64,000 bases of DNA from Hydractinia symbiolongicarpus (lineage: Eukaryota; Cnidaria; Hydrozoa; Anthoathecata; Hydractiniidae), in assembly GCF_029227915.1 (NCBI RefSeq), contig NC_079883.1, positions 25,358,001 through 25,422,000 on the forward strand, in the 5' to 3' direction. The notes below the pieces were generated by a model. The model was not told the DNA's origin, made no database searches, and saw nothing but the letters and a program-made list of their open reading frames with translations. The position numbers were made by a program, and so were the translations under genes. This document shows positions 37,701 through 51,000 of the stretch, piece by piece (positions within the stretch are counted from its first letter, which is position 1; each line of letters opens with the position of its first letter).

Positions 37701-40700
37701 TAGAAATTATCATGGCATGAATAAGCGAGTTATTCCGTAGCCTAGAGTAAACTCGCTTGTTCATGACATGACAATATCTATATTATTCAGTAATATGGCG
37801 ACTGTTAATTTTTTTGTTAACAAATGACGAATTTTTTTCACCAAAAGGAAGATTAAAACAGTGGTAAAATCATTCTTATTATGGAGTATCCTATTTATTT
37901 ACACGCCCATGCAATCACGACTCACAGAGTTTCCAACGTTTGTAAAGCAAACTAAATGGTAAGGAGAAGTGTAAAAATTTCCTTGAGGGAACAATCGATT
38001 TCGCATCATATAAATACATACCTGAAATATCCGGGCCTGTGGATATTTGATTCATATGGTCCATATTCAATTCTTACTAACATTGCTCCAAGCATCTCTG
38101 CATCTGCAGTTGGTATTCTGTATATGGCGTTTAAAATGTTGTATTGCGCCTGAAATGTACAACAGCAAAACATTATTTCATGTTAAATGATCTCAGTGGA
38201 AGCTCCATAGTGGTACACACTTGTCACTGATATTTACAGAATCGTGTGCAGGAGATTATCCTCCCTGTATGGACATTTTAGTTTCTATCACAAGACAGCT
38301 AAACTCATATTTTCAATATTTAGGTTTCATTTTTGCCAAATTTTAGGGTTTTTGGTCTAATTCATAAAATTTAATACCCAAAATAATTCAGGGCACTTAA
38401 TTCGTGCAAATAAATTCCAGTGAAACTTGTATGATAGACAATTCGCAGAAATTTATCATTTATACTGCTATAAAAAAAAATCATCATATTTCCATTAAAC
38501 AGCTTGTACCTTTTTTGTCTGATAATTTAAAACTCAAAAAGCCTGTTCAATAAAACTTACTCTATGATTGCCAGGAAATTTCAAATTCTCAGTGAATGTA
38601 TATTTTTGCATACTTTATTAAGAACAAATAGCAAAGAAAAAAAGTACACCCACTTCGTAGGTATAGTTTGGCGTGTTGTTTTCTATAGGCGTTTTGCAAG
38701 TTTTCTTGTGGTTTAATATTATTCATGTATTTTAAAAAGTTTCTTCAACAGGTAAAAATATATTTTAACTACTCATATAAATATCAACTGTTTTCACCAA
38801 CGGTTGCACTGTGTAACAGCTTTCAGTACAGTAGCTATATAATGAAGTACAACAACATAAAAGAATTCTATAAAAAACAATAATGAGTTTTATTACCTCT
38901 TCGAACAACCTCTTGACGACCGTCTCATCAGTAAACTAAAAAAATTGAGACTTCATATACACAGGGAGCAATGTTATATTCCAATAAAGAAAAAGATGCC
39001 AGCTCACCTCTTTTTCACTCTCAACAGAACAAAATGAATTCCTTTGGAAGACTAACACGGGTTCATCTAAAGCAAGTTTATTTAGCTACAAATTTTTCTT
39101 CTCTCAATTTCAACAAAGTTAGTTAATACTAGTTGACAAGACATGGAAAATTCCACTTAGGCAGTTTAACAATGGTAAATATCTATTATTTTAATTTTGG
39201 TGACGTCAGCAATGATCTGTCAAACCACAAATATTTTTTATCAAAATTTGTTTGCCCATTGCCTCTATTGTTTAGATCTCGAAACGCCAAGAAAAAGGAT
39301 CATGTGATTTTGACAAACGGTTACAGGGATTTTTTGATGATGCCATTAACCCGTCTGAAATAGGTGAGTTAGGCATTGGGAAGTTGGCTCAATTTTCATC
39401 CCAAGTGGTCCCTAAAGGAGGAAGTTGATGCCAATTTTTGATTTTTAAGTTATTGGACCTTAAACTGAAATGTACAATGCAATGACTTTGCTTATACATT
39501 GACAAAAAAGCATTCATGCCATGATGGAAAAAATTAAACTTATCTATTTAAACGACTTCAAAGTTACTGTAATATTTATTTAATTCAACACCTAACCCAG
39601 TCAGGCTTAAAACATAATATTTTTTTTAAAAAAATGAAAGGTTATTTTTAATAAATAATTCAGTGCAAATATAAAAGTGAATTTAAAATTTTATTCTGAA
39701 ATGAGAAACTTAGTTGCTTATACCAAAACCTGTACTCTAACTGTTATATTTAGTAGCACAATAAACACTATATTTATACCAGAAAATGAAAGTCACCTGA
39801 ATAAATGAATACAAAAACCTAATATAAACACATCATCCAAACAATTATTGAATGTGAAAATATAAATAAAAGTTATAAAAGATTTCACTCAGTAGAAATA
39901 TACTTCTATTATGCAAATATAACTTTTTTGCCTAAAACTATAGAAATAAAATTTTAGTAGTGATCTTACAATTATATTGAAAAAAAATGTTTTTGCAAGA
40001 ATAGCATGATTTTGGTCCCCGGTTTTGACACGTTTTTAACTAATTAGACCTGAAACTCAAAAGTAAAATGCAATAGCTTTATTAATCTGAATAGTGCATT
40101 GATGTCTATTTAATGCATTCACACTGTGTCATGACATTTTAAAATTTATCAAATAGGAAATACTTTTGCAGCTACCTTGAAGAAAAAATTCAGAGATAAA
40201 CAGTAAATACTTTTGGTAAAGTCTATAAGAGAAATACTAATTTTTTCATTGTACCAGCCAGCTGAAAAATTTTATTATACGCATTTTTAAAAAAAAATGT
40301 GAAAAATGCCATGAAATTAAATGACTGTTTTGAATTGTATGCTGAAATGTGCTGGAATTGTTGTTACTTATTGAATGATTGCGTAATCTTTACATACATG
40401 TCCTTTTTGTGCTCATCATGTTGTAATTAAACAGGAATCATATTTAGTTTTGTGAAACTCAGGATAAAATCCCGCATTCCTCTCATAAATATGTGATTAA
40501 TAGTACTTAACACTTATGTGTGTCTGTCACAGGCATAGTGGTATGTTTTTCATTTGAAGTAGCCAAATATATTTGGTAAATTTCTTAATGTTACATCGCC
40601 ACGGCATTATTGCATTAGACCTTGGTTAAGAGATTAACTAGGCCATTATGTTGTACTTATAACTTTAAAGTCAAATAACTTTGAAACAGGATGGAGACAT

Positions 40701-43534
40701 TAACAAAATCACACGATCCTACACATTTTATTGATCACTGTTTAAGGCATTACACAATGGAAGCAATTGCTAAGCAAATTTTAAAACTTTGAATGTTGAC
40801 AAGTTCCGTGCTGACATCATCAAAATTTATTTATTTGCACAGGCCAATTCAGCACAACAAAAAAACTTGGGCAAATATTTATTGCTGCTTCTTCTTCTAG
40901 AAGTTTGGTGTACAGGGGAAAATAAACTTTTTTGTTTGCAGCAGAAAAATGTAAACAACAAGGTGTCTTTTATTCACTAGCTGGTAGGATGGTAACATTA
41001 AATCTTTTTATCTTAACATGCTTACTTTTATTAGTAGTAGTAAATAAGACAGATACTAACAACATACCTTTTTCTGCGTCTTCTCTAGTCTGACAAGTAG
41101 AAAGTTGCATTAAAATATCTGGCCATTGTTTACGAAGAAGAAATGGAATATGATGTCTTTTTAATTGGATTTCTAAAACAAGCAATGTAAAAACTGTACT
41201 TCCTCTGTGAAGAAAGATCATATCAGATCATTTAAATCAAAAAAAATCCAAGCACCAGCTTGAAGCCTTCAATAAGTGAGGAGCAATTTTTTCAAGAATG
41301 GAATATAAGAAATAATAAAATTTAATTTTGATTATGATTTAAATAAATAATGCAAATTTGTAATTCATACTCATCTTAACCCTTTTTAATCTGATTTATT
41401 ACTTACCAAGATAAGGAGAAATAAACCAAATCGAAAATACATTGTAAGCAGACTTGGGAATGGAAAGGACGTCAAACATCATATTCTTCACCTCCCCTGC
41501 TGTAGTTATTTTGCCTTTGTCAAGCTGCAGCAGTCGGTTATCACCTTCTTTTAAAAAAACAGCAATGTTCATTGCTAAAATAAAAATCAAGACATATTGG
41601 TGGACATAGGCTAAACCAAGATTTATATTTAGACCACAAATACCACCTGTTTTCAGATTTTGACTATATATGTCAAAGATGTACCTTGGTTCTTTTTCGG
41701 ATTTTTCTAATTTTCTCTTTCTATCCTAAATCTTCTCTTTCTCAAGATATTTTCCTGTCGCTTTTTGAGTTCAAGCAAGAGTGCCCCTATACTTTTATTT
41801 ACATCATAAAGTGTGTCTTTTGTCACGAAACTATTATCTTACGTTTTGGCGTGCCTGTGGCAGACTGTGGCAACACTGTTATTACATCTGATGGAAATTG
41901 TTTTGAATTATGCTTTGTTGCAGCTTTAATGTCCAGGTGAAGGTCTGTCCTATTAGAAAGCTTTCTTTCCTTTTTCACATCTGTGGCAGAGAGTTGTTCT
42001 GAATTTGAAGAAAGTTGTTCTACATTACTAGCAGATAACTTCAAATTTGGTGGGCATCCATCTAAACCTTTATTAGAATCTGCGTTCTTGCCTTCTTCAA
42101 ATGTTTTATAGGAACTTTCCTTGTCTGTGTTAATTTTTGAAAGGCTTAGCAAAGTTACTTTTTCGCTTCGATCATTTAAATCTTTCTGCATCAAAAATGC
42201 AGTATTTTCTTCAAGAGGTTCCTCTCTTTCTGGTGTTTGTGCTAAAGTTAAAAAAAGCAATTAGAAAGGTGTTTAAGCTGACTAAATTATCTTTTACATT
42301 CAAAGAGAGTCGCTTATTCATGTTTACACCTTGAACAGCTTATTGATTGAGTGAGACTTCTCTAAGTTATTCTAATTATATTGAAATGGGGAACTGTATA
42401 GCTGAAACAATAAAATGAAAATTCACAAAAATATAAATGTAGTAAAAAGAGAAATTTTCCACACACCAACTTTCTTGTCAAAATCTATTCATAAAAAATA
42501 GCAAAATTTAAAAATTTAATGACCCAATTTATGCATTTAAAATGCTCTTTTCTTCCGCAAAATTAATAAAAACTAAAAGTAATTTGCAGACAACAAAAAA
42601 ATCAGCAGGTTTTCCTCCTGATCAGCTAGTAATCTTTACCCAGAGAGCCAAAGTATACTAATTTGTTTTTATTTCATCTTCATAAGAACTCAACTTCAGA
42701 ATTAAGTCTTAATTTGCTGTTATGGAACTGTTAACGTTATCAAAACCATAATCTCACGGAGTTCATTACAAGCGATTCATGTTGGTGCAGTTCCACAATC
42801 ATGTCCATGAGTTATTGTAGAAAGGAAAAAAACTTAACTTTTCATGTGAAGACTTTAAATTTTTCATTGACTCTGCTCAAAGCAGAGGTGAAGAAAGGAG
42901 TAGAAGAGAAAGAGGTTAAGAGTAAATGCAGAAAAGTCATGATTAGAGCTTTGAAGCCAAGTGTGATCTTTTGGAAAATAGCCTTGTGAAGTTTGCAGGA
43001 AAAGGGTTGGTAGTAACTCAATTTTTGGTCAAACTTGTGGCATTGCAGGACGCTTAAGTATTGCAAAGGTAAGATCATACCCAGTGATGTATTTCCAACT
43101 TTAATAATAAACAACAGTACCTCGTTAACTATAGGTAACATGTGGCGTAGTGTCTGGGTGTTGAATAAAATTTTTACTTTTAGGATAGGTTCTTCTTGGA
43201 AAAAGTCGACAGAGTTATTTCGTAGGTTGTGTGAGGTCTGTGTATGAATATTAAGTTGTATGGTGAGACATGGGCAGTGAAACAAAAAGACCCTAAACAT
43301 TTGTATCTCGGTCTTGTTATTTTTAGGGATGTGTTAACATCAGTTGTTTCCAAGAGGGGCCACACTCACAATCGAGCTTTATATAAAAATTTGGGAAATT
43401 TATGAATCAAAACAAACACTCTATATACAGAGATAACACTTCTTGAGATACATTTTTCCAACCAGATCATACGCACCATCAAAAGTAGCAGAATCTTTTT
43501 CAATCAATCTTTTTTCTTCAATTTCTGATTCCAT
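34794..43534 (-). CDS. FRMD8: FERM domain-containing protein 8 (FRMD8 / Bili family), 14 coding exons
   Basis: FRMD8 is known as a cytoplasmic FERM protein that binds and stabilises iRhom and so supports ADAM17 shedding; the fly relative Bili affects Wnt signalling. Coding exons: 43477-43534, 41843-42241, 41407-41574, 41068-41172, 39008-39066, 38897-38935, 38022-38149, 36743-36928, 36542-36668, 35924-36082, 35676-35743, 35362-35562, 35037-35074, 34794-34855. They join in phase to 598 aa. Residues 1-152 are Ser/Glu/Lys-rich, probably disordered, and longer than in the human protein as I recall it (464 aa). The FERM part begins near PMNIAVFLKEG (~153); family landmarks are RKQWPDIL, DEPVLVFQRN, CQSLPFYG and LCLEYDS. 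An in-frame TGA lies 15 bases before the ATG. Exon 12 has a weak acceptor (ATAAG, no pyrimidine tract) and, being phase 2-2, could be skipped to give 531 aa. The neighbour eIF4A3 is divergent. Confidence 0.88.
37678..37803. repeat. 126-bp foldback in FRMD8 intron 7
   Basis: AGTCGCCATATTATTGAATA at the left pairs with TATTCAGTAATATGGCGACT at the right. The arms are about 57 bases each with few mismatches, and the inner GCGAGTT / AACTCGC closes a loop of about 12 bases. It may be a MITE or a long intronic hairpin. Confidence 0.8.
39130..40700. repeat. AT-rich intron 4 of FRMD8 with diverged internal repeats
   Basis: Motifs such as ATTGGACCTTAAACTGAAAT (39.45 kb), ATTAGACCTGAAACTCAAAA (40.05 kb) and a weaker one near 40.61 kb recur in the same order with ATGCAATGACTTT-like sequence. 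They are old copies of one repeat of unknown class. Confidence 0.4.
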
Positions 43535-44913
43535 ATTCTGAAGAAAAGTCTTTCAAGTTATCATTTTTTTCTAAAAAAAAACAAACAATATCAGATTCTT
43601 TGTTTTGTAATATAATACAATACAATGTAATACAATACAAGATTTTTTGTTTTGTAAGCTAAAAACACAAAGGATGGACATTGAACCATTACATAGATAT
43701 TAAAAGAAAAAATGAGGGTTAAGTTTCTCTAAACCCCATTCGGTCAGGGTTTTTTCTAACATATTATGAACGGGGGATTTCACCCCTCCTTGACTTTTGA
43801 TAGGCTTGTACAAATTGAATAAAACTTAACACTCTTATAGTATGTAGTATTATAGTATGAAAAGGAAAAAAATAGTGGCAATAAATTTTTGCTTTGACAT
43901 CATGGGAAGCTTGAAGTCTGTCCAAAATACCACTATCCGCTAAAAATTTAATTACTTTAGTTCTAGAGCGAATTATCATATTCTGTTTAAAGTTTCTGAC
44001 AGTCACATAAAAGTTATTTTAGCATTTTTTTGGTGGAATTGAGAAGAAATAAAAGCAGAAGAAAGAATTACGGAAAAAATAATGCAGAATATTTGCCTTT
44101 AAACTCAAATTTACATGATTCAAACAAGAATGACATTCCTGAGCTTTTATTTTACATCTTACAGTACCTCAGTTTGCAATTATTCAATATTAAAATCACT
44201 TTAGACATTTAAAAGTAAAACAATAACAATTTTTAATTTTTATTCCAGGATTTCAACAAAATGTGTGCATCTGTAATTTTTCAATTCTGCATTTTGTGGA
44301 ACTCCCGAGGTCCAATTCACAAACTTATGTGAATTCCAAAATTTTTTTATTCAGCATAAAATACCTTCTGTTGGTATTCAACATTGGTTAAAATTTTTAC
44401 AAAATTTTTCCTAGGAAGCCTGAGAATTTCGTTGTTTTGATTCTTTTAATATTTTGATAATTTATGCCTGAAATGTTTCTTAGGTCCTGCGATCGTTTTA
44501 AATTCTACAGTATTTGAAACAATCATGACCATTTCAAAATTTATATGAAAAAATAATACAAAGTGAATGAGAATGGGAAATGACTTCAAACTATTGTAAA
44601 ACAAAAGCAAAATTTAGAAAAAAATTGAAAAAGATTTGTTTTACCAAAGAATTAAAAACAGCTAAAAAACGTGACAAATTATTATGTGAAACTATTTTTA
44701 GACATTTTGGTGATGTTTTTGTTTCATAAAATCCTATTTTGATGGTTTTGAAACAAGCTACATGGACTCTCCTTTTTTCTAAAGCTCAGTTTTGATAACT
44801 CTCAGAAGATCTACACAGCAACATTTCTCGTTTTCTAAAATACTATATGATGATGTTTTCGTTTTTCACTAATCTGTTTTGATGGTTTTATGTTGAGTTA
44901 ATAGCAGTCACAT

Positions 44914-45268
44914 GGCGCCGTAGATTAGTGCTTATAGCTCTCGTACTCTGTGCGGGAGACCGGGGTTCGATTCCTCTTGACGGCGATTCAACATGGGCGA
45001 GTAAATGTTACCATAGCCCTGGGTTAACCCAAGCCATGTGAGGGAAATTGGGAAGATGGCACACTGTGTGGGCCGTTGGATGTTGCCGGGAGTTGTCTAG
45101 TAGAGCGTGGGCTCTAATTGGGTCTGCATAGCTTAAAATGAGCATTAAATACTCTAGGACTCTCCATCTACGCCATGGCCCCTCCTGGAAATAATAGACA
45201 GGGTATATCCCTCAATATTTGTGAGGCTAGCCATGTAAAATATGCACATCTATCTATCTATCTATCTA
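44914..45268 (+). mobile_element. tRNA-derived SINE
   Basis: The first 70 or so bases look like a tRNA: a box A-like TAGATTAGTGC at 44921-44931, a perfect box B GGTTCGATTCC at 44964-44974, and paired ends CGCCGT / ACGGCG. A body of about 260 bases follows, ending in an ATCT microsatellite at 45248-45268. The acceptor and D-arm are imperfect, so this is a SINE head and not a working tRNA gene. It abuts the retrotransposon remnant starting at 45274. Confidence 0.75.
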
Positions 45269-45273
45269 CATCA

Positions 45274-47053
45274 AAGTTTGGAGACACTAAACTTGTCATG
45301 GTGGGCGGCAACTTTAATGGTCATGTTGGGAAGTCATCTAAAGGTTATAGAGGTGTGCCTGGAGGCTATGGATTTGGGAGCAGAAATAAGGAAGGGGAGA
45401 GATTGCTTGAGTTTGGAATGGCATGGTTTGCAACACATCATTCAGTAAGAGACAGAGTAGGCTGATAACATATGAGTCAGGTGGCTGTAAGACACAGATA
45501 GATTACTTCCTGATTAAAAAGTCAGACAAGAAAGTGGTGAAGAACGTGAAAGTTATATCGGGGGAAAAGTGTGTTTCCCAGTACAGGTTGCTGGTTTGTG
45601 ATATTATCTTGAAGAGTGTTAAAGAAGCCAAGGGAAAGTAAGGCCCTGTCGTAAAGTCTGGAAGCTGAAGGAAGAGATTGTAGCAAGACAATTTAGTGCA
45701 AAAGTTCAGCAGTTACCCCACAATTGTCAATGTGATAGTGACAATGTTGAAAGTACTTGGACTACTTTGAAGAATTGTCTTCTAGAAGCTTCTGATGATA
45801 CTTGTGGGTGAACGAAAGGACCAGCTAGACATAGACAGATCTGTGGTGGAATAATGAGGTTGACCAGTGTAAAAAGGAAAAGAGAAAACTTTGGAAACAG
45901 TAGAAGTCAGATGGTGGTAAAAAAATTTATTTAGAAACTAAACGTCGTGCTCGTACAGCAGCGTATAAGGCAAAATCAGAAGCAGAGAGAAACAGATTTG
46001 CAGATGTGTTAAGAAGGGAAGACCAGCGCAATGAGGTATTCAAGATAGCAAAGAAAATGAAGAAGACTAATCAAGATGTTGTAGGTGAGAAGTGTATACA
46101 TAATGATGAAGGTGTTTTGGCTAGCACAGAGGAGGAGAAAAGGGTAGCTGGGAAGAATTATTATCACAGGTTGCTAACACTGAGTTTGATTGGGATAAGG
46201 ATAATTTGTCTGATGATGATGTTGTAGAAGGGCCAGATATGCAGATCAAGACAGAATGGGTAGTGGAGGCTATTAGGAAATTGAAGATTGGCAAGGCTGC
46301 AGGAGTATCAGGTATATTGTTGCAGAGATGGTAAAAGCATCTGAATATATTGGAGTTGAGCTTATTACAAGTCTCGCTAATCAGATTATAAAGGATGGTG
46401 CTATCCCGAGTGAGTGGCAGTCCAGTGTAATAGTGAATTGTTTCAAGGGCAAGGGTGATGCATTAGAAAGGGGTAACTATAGAGGTTTGAAGTTGATTGA
46501 TCAAGTAATGAAAGTTATTGAAAGAGTGATTGATAAGCTACTTAGAGAAAGAATTGATATAGATAAGATGCAATTTGGTTTTGTTCCAGGGCGTGGCACA
46601 ACAGATGCAATATTTTTATTCAGACAGCTTCAGGAGAAGTATTTAGGAAAGAGAAAGAATCTCTATTTTGCCTTTGTAGATTTAGAGAAAGCTTTTTGAT
46701 AGATTGCCACGTAAAGTTATTTGATGGGCTATGAGAAAATTAGGTGTGGATGGGTGGCTAGTTACGATGGTACAGTCTATGTACAGCAATACTAGAAGTC
46801 ATGTCAGGATTAACGATTCATTTAGTGATGAATTTAGTGTAAATGTTGGTGTACATAAGGGTTCTGTACTTAGTCCTTTGTTGTTTGTTCTAGTCATAGA
46901 AGCGCTGTCGATGGAGTTCATGGGAGTTATTGTTGAGTTTTTATATAACACAGTCTAGATCAGATTGGAAGAGGGTCATTAATATATCCTGACCAACCCA
47001 TGCCAGCATGGAAAACGAGCGTTAATCCGAAAATGATGATGATGATGATGATG
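45274..47053 (+). mobile_element. Dead non-LTR retrotransposon (LINE, RTE-like), 5'-truncated and internally deleted
   Basis: The translation starts inside an APE-type endonuclease (GGNFNGHVG at 45301-45327; the intact motif is GGDFN, so the catalytic Asp is now Asn). A reverse transcriptase follows, with QFGFVPGRGTTDAIF and the motif A region FAFVDLEKAF (46328-46699). An extra T right after KAF shifts the frame; the frame resumes at 46731 with HKGSVLSPLLFVLV. The YADD catalytic box and the thumb are missing: after LSMEFMG the sequence jumps to the usual 3' end (CCATGCCAGCATGGAAAACG) and a GATG repeat at 47032-47053. At least four frame breaks are visible. It lies between the divergent FRMD8 and eIF4A3 genes. 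Clade assignment is from memory. Confidence 0.85.
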
Positions 47054-48080
47054 TACGGAATATTTTGGTTTTCTACACTTCTGTGTTAGTGTTTACTGAA
47101 CAAACTATGATAAAGAATATTTGCGCATAACTTAGTAACATTTCTTTAGGGCAGCGTTAGGGTTTGTGTGATAAATACAACGTGTTATGTTCAAAGTGAT
47201 TTTAAAACAGTTTAAACAGAAACGAGTTTAACAAACTGTTAAAAAAAATTGAAACAAAAGGAAATAAATTGGAAAGAAGATTTTTGAAAAAAAAAAATTC
47301 AACATAAAAGTCAGCTAAATGTTTTAAAAAAAATTATACAAATTGAAAAAATCTAATTGAAACAATCAATGGGAGAAAAACCTTTAATTTCCCTTACTTG
47401 ACCCTGAAACATTTCTTTAAAAATCTTTAACATACAAGGCTTTATGAAAGCCTCAAATAACAAAATTACTTCTGCATAAATGTTTGGACAAAGCTTTGCA
47501 AAACGCATAGCTATATTTTCATAAAAAATAACACGAAGTTTTTAGTTTTTTCGCATTCTAAAGTTTCAACTGTGGTAAAGCCAGCAAGAAACAAAAATTT
47601 TTTTTGTCTTACACAGTTTTTTTTAAAGCTAGGTAGCCATATTAAAGTTAACAATTATTGATCTTTTTAATCATAGAGGTAATCCCTAATTAAAATTTCT
47701 TTTATACGGTCTGGCTGTTGTTTTTACCTAGCTAAACGAATGTAAAAATACTTTTTTTGTAAACTTTATTGGCAGTCTTCCAAACAAATCTTCTTGCAGT
47801 ATAACTCCCTGCCAGAACAACGTAGCTAATAGTATCAAATCCAAATTGGAACAAAGTCGATAAAAGATACATATCAATAATTGTTAGTGTATAATTAAGG
47901 AAATTAAGTTATTTCATTAAATTTTCTGTCTGTTCCGTTCTTTTTTCTCGTTTCTCTTCTGCTCCTGTTTGTTTTGAAGCTAATTTTAGTTTGATACCCA
48001 ACACGACACGATCAGGGTTTTTTATTTTAGTACGGTAGCCTACTACAACCTTCGACGCTTTTAATTCTTTCACTTTCAAG

Positions 48081-51000
48081 ATGGCGGAGGAAACAAGACG
48101 GCATGTTATAGAAACAGAAGATGATGATGACTCTAAACTCGTGTTTGAAACATCAGAAGAAGTTAAAGTTACACGAACTTTCGACCAAATGAAACTGAGG
48201 GAAGACCTCATCCGTGGAATATTCGCATACGGTAATTAACTTCAAATTATTACGCATCAAAACATTTTTAGAATGCCATCGTAGTTTTGTTCAGCCCGGA
48301 TTGCGAAAACGGCCTGTTTATAAACAGGATTATGTACGCATGGCTCGATTATGTTTTTTTGCTCTGATTATGTGGTGGTGAGGGGATTATGAAGGCTAAT
48401 ATAATGGTTAGATAGACAGGCTGTGATAGGTATTTTCTCTGAACTTTTGTGAATTAAACATTGACAAATTAGGCCATCGTTGAAAATATGTTGGTTAGCG
48501 TCATTTCTAATTACAAAAGTGAGTCGGTCGGTCGGACAAAAATTTTTCCCAAAAACTTACAAAAATACTATATTTCGCAGCCATATTTTGTTATTCGTTT
48601 TAAATGTACGCCAGCTGTATTTTTAGCCTCCCTTTCAAGTTCGATTTTTGTCAGTCAATGTTGTTCCCATAGTTTTCGCTTGTATTGCCGTATAAATGCG
48701 AAGCAGGAAAATATAGCACTGAGTAGCGCAGCGCAGTCCACAAGGGTGCCGATAAGCCGCATATGCCGTAAAAAGTGCTGGCGTTTTCGGGCGAGTTCGG
48801 CGTTTTGAAAAAAATTCAAGTATTCGCCCGAAAAAACTGCATAGACCCGAACAATGCCCCAAAGAAAGAAAAAAGACACTAATATATGATTCAAAAAAAC
48901 TATAAAAATTAAAATAAACTTACTATGTCGTAGTGAAGTTCTTAGAAGAACTGTTTTTGATGATTTTTGAAAAAGTTTACTTTATAAATAACTTATATAT
49001 AAACTTTAATAACTCCTTTCTCTTCAAGCGCCTTCTTCCCAACCATTGTCTGCATGGTTTGTTACAAGGAAATGCATTTCGGGAATGTTCCGGGTGAGTT
49101 CAGGAAAGTGTGGGCGGTTTCGGGGGACAGCCGCCAATTGTATTTAAAAAGTCCCCCGAACTCGCCCGTATATATGCGGGCGTTTGCGGCTTATCGGCAC
49201 CCTCTTCGCAGCCCCCTATCGAAATAACATTCGGACGTAACAACTGTAATTCGGAGGATTGCTCAAAAGGTAAATTGCTTGTCGCGAATGATATAAAATC
49301 TGGTTGTCCCCGATTATGTTCGTTCTATAAGTGAGGAATAACGTAAAAGTGTTGCACATAAGTCAGCCTGTCCCGATTATGTTCGTTCTATAAGTGAGAA
49401 AAAGACCCAACAAAACAATAGACTAAGGGACAGAGACAAGGCTGAGGGTTATTGGTTGATTTTTATGTAAATGCACTGGGTGTTGGCTTTGTAATCGTTC
49501 ATATCATCTCAATTAGCTGAAAGATCGTATAAATTTTTATACAATTTAAATAAACTTCTGATGTAATTTGTGAAAAGTAAATAAAGTTTGTTTCAGTATA
49601 ATAACAAAGTTCTTGTGATTACAGCAACTTTTCAGTTTCTTCCAAAGTGTTTTTTTTATCTATTTTGGTTATTTTTTGCTGTAAATAATAATAAAGATAG
49701 CATTGATTTCCCTGTGATAATTGATATTGCTCAGCCATTTAAACTTTTTGTGGAATTAGGGGAGCAATTAATGGCTCAGCTAATTTTTTCAAATTAAGCG
49801 GGTCTTTGCGTGAGCAAGAGCAATCACTCTCCATTTATTGATAGGCCTGCATATCATGTGAACTATGTTAAAAACTATGTCAAAAACCATAGACAGGCAT
49901 GTGTTGTTCTGTATGTGTAATTTCAAACCAAATGTGGGTTATTGTTTCTTTTGAAAAATTGAAAAAAGAAGAAGTAAAGTGAACTTGAACGTTTGTTCGC
50001 ATCACTGCTTGGTCAATCCGGGAATTGTAAATTTTTTTTGGTGACAATTAAAATACTTAGTGCTGTTTACAAGTGTTTTGGAATTAAAAGAATCCAACAT
50101 GAGTTAAAGATTTGTTTAACAAATCTGTTAATTTTTTTAATATCTGTATCATTCTTTTTATGGATTGAACATGGTGGATGTCATGTCATGCCATCTTTAG
50201 GGTTACGCAAACTAAAAAGTGTTACCATGATGTGTTAATGTTCTGTGCATCTCTCTAGGTTTTGAGCGACCCTCAGCTATTCAACAAAGAGCAATTCTGC
50301 CAATAATAAAGGGAAGAGATGTTATTGCACAGTAAGTTTATTTACACGCTTCTTGCATGATTAACCATGTAAAATATAAATTATTTCACCTATGTGAACC
50401 TATGTTCCAAAATCAGGACATATAAAGGTTAAATGCATATTTTGTTATAGCACTATTGAATATCATCTTACAATTGTGTTTTCAAGCCAAGCATGTTTCA
50501 TGTTTTGTGTGTTTTCCCTTACAGAAAGCTGTACATATGTAATTTGAAAAATCTTTTTTAAAACCCAGGGCACAGTCAGGAACAGGAAAGACAGCTACAT
50601 TTTCAATTTCTGCACTGCAAAAAGTTGATACCAGGGTAAGCACCACCTACAGTTAACTTTTTTTATTTATTTTTTTAAACTGTTATACAAATGGAACATC
50701 AACAGTAACAACAGTTTTGATCTAAAAACGTGACCCTCAGAAAAGTCACGGGCAAACAATTATTTTTTGTCTCAATATGTTGAACATCTTAAATTGTTTC
50801 TTAGTGTTGGCATTTGATGTTTGTTGGTTAATTATAGTTATAAATATAATTATATTTTAGTTGCGTGAAACACAAGTTCTTATATTGTCACCCACTCGTG
50901 AATTGGCTGGACAAATTCAAAAGGTATATACAGTACTTATAAATTCATGTGGCTAAAATTTCTTATTGTAGGTAATAATTTCTATCTGTTTCTTTTACAT

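Noticed and set aside
42842-43300. 152-codon minus-strand frame inside FRMD8 intron 1
   Set aside because: Hydrophobic low-information sequence with no place in the FRMD8 phase pattern; the exon 1-2 join works without it.
44914-44985. Functional tRNA gene
   Set aside because: Box B is perfect, but the arms are imperfect and it continues into a SINE body with an ATCT tail.
48488-48894. Overlapping frames in eIF4A3 intron 1
   Set aside because: They run into the GC-rich MITE, which is open in several frames by composition.
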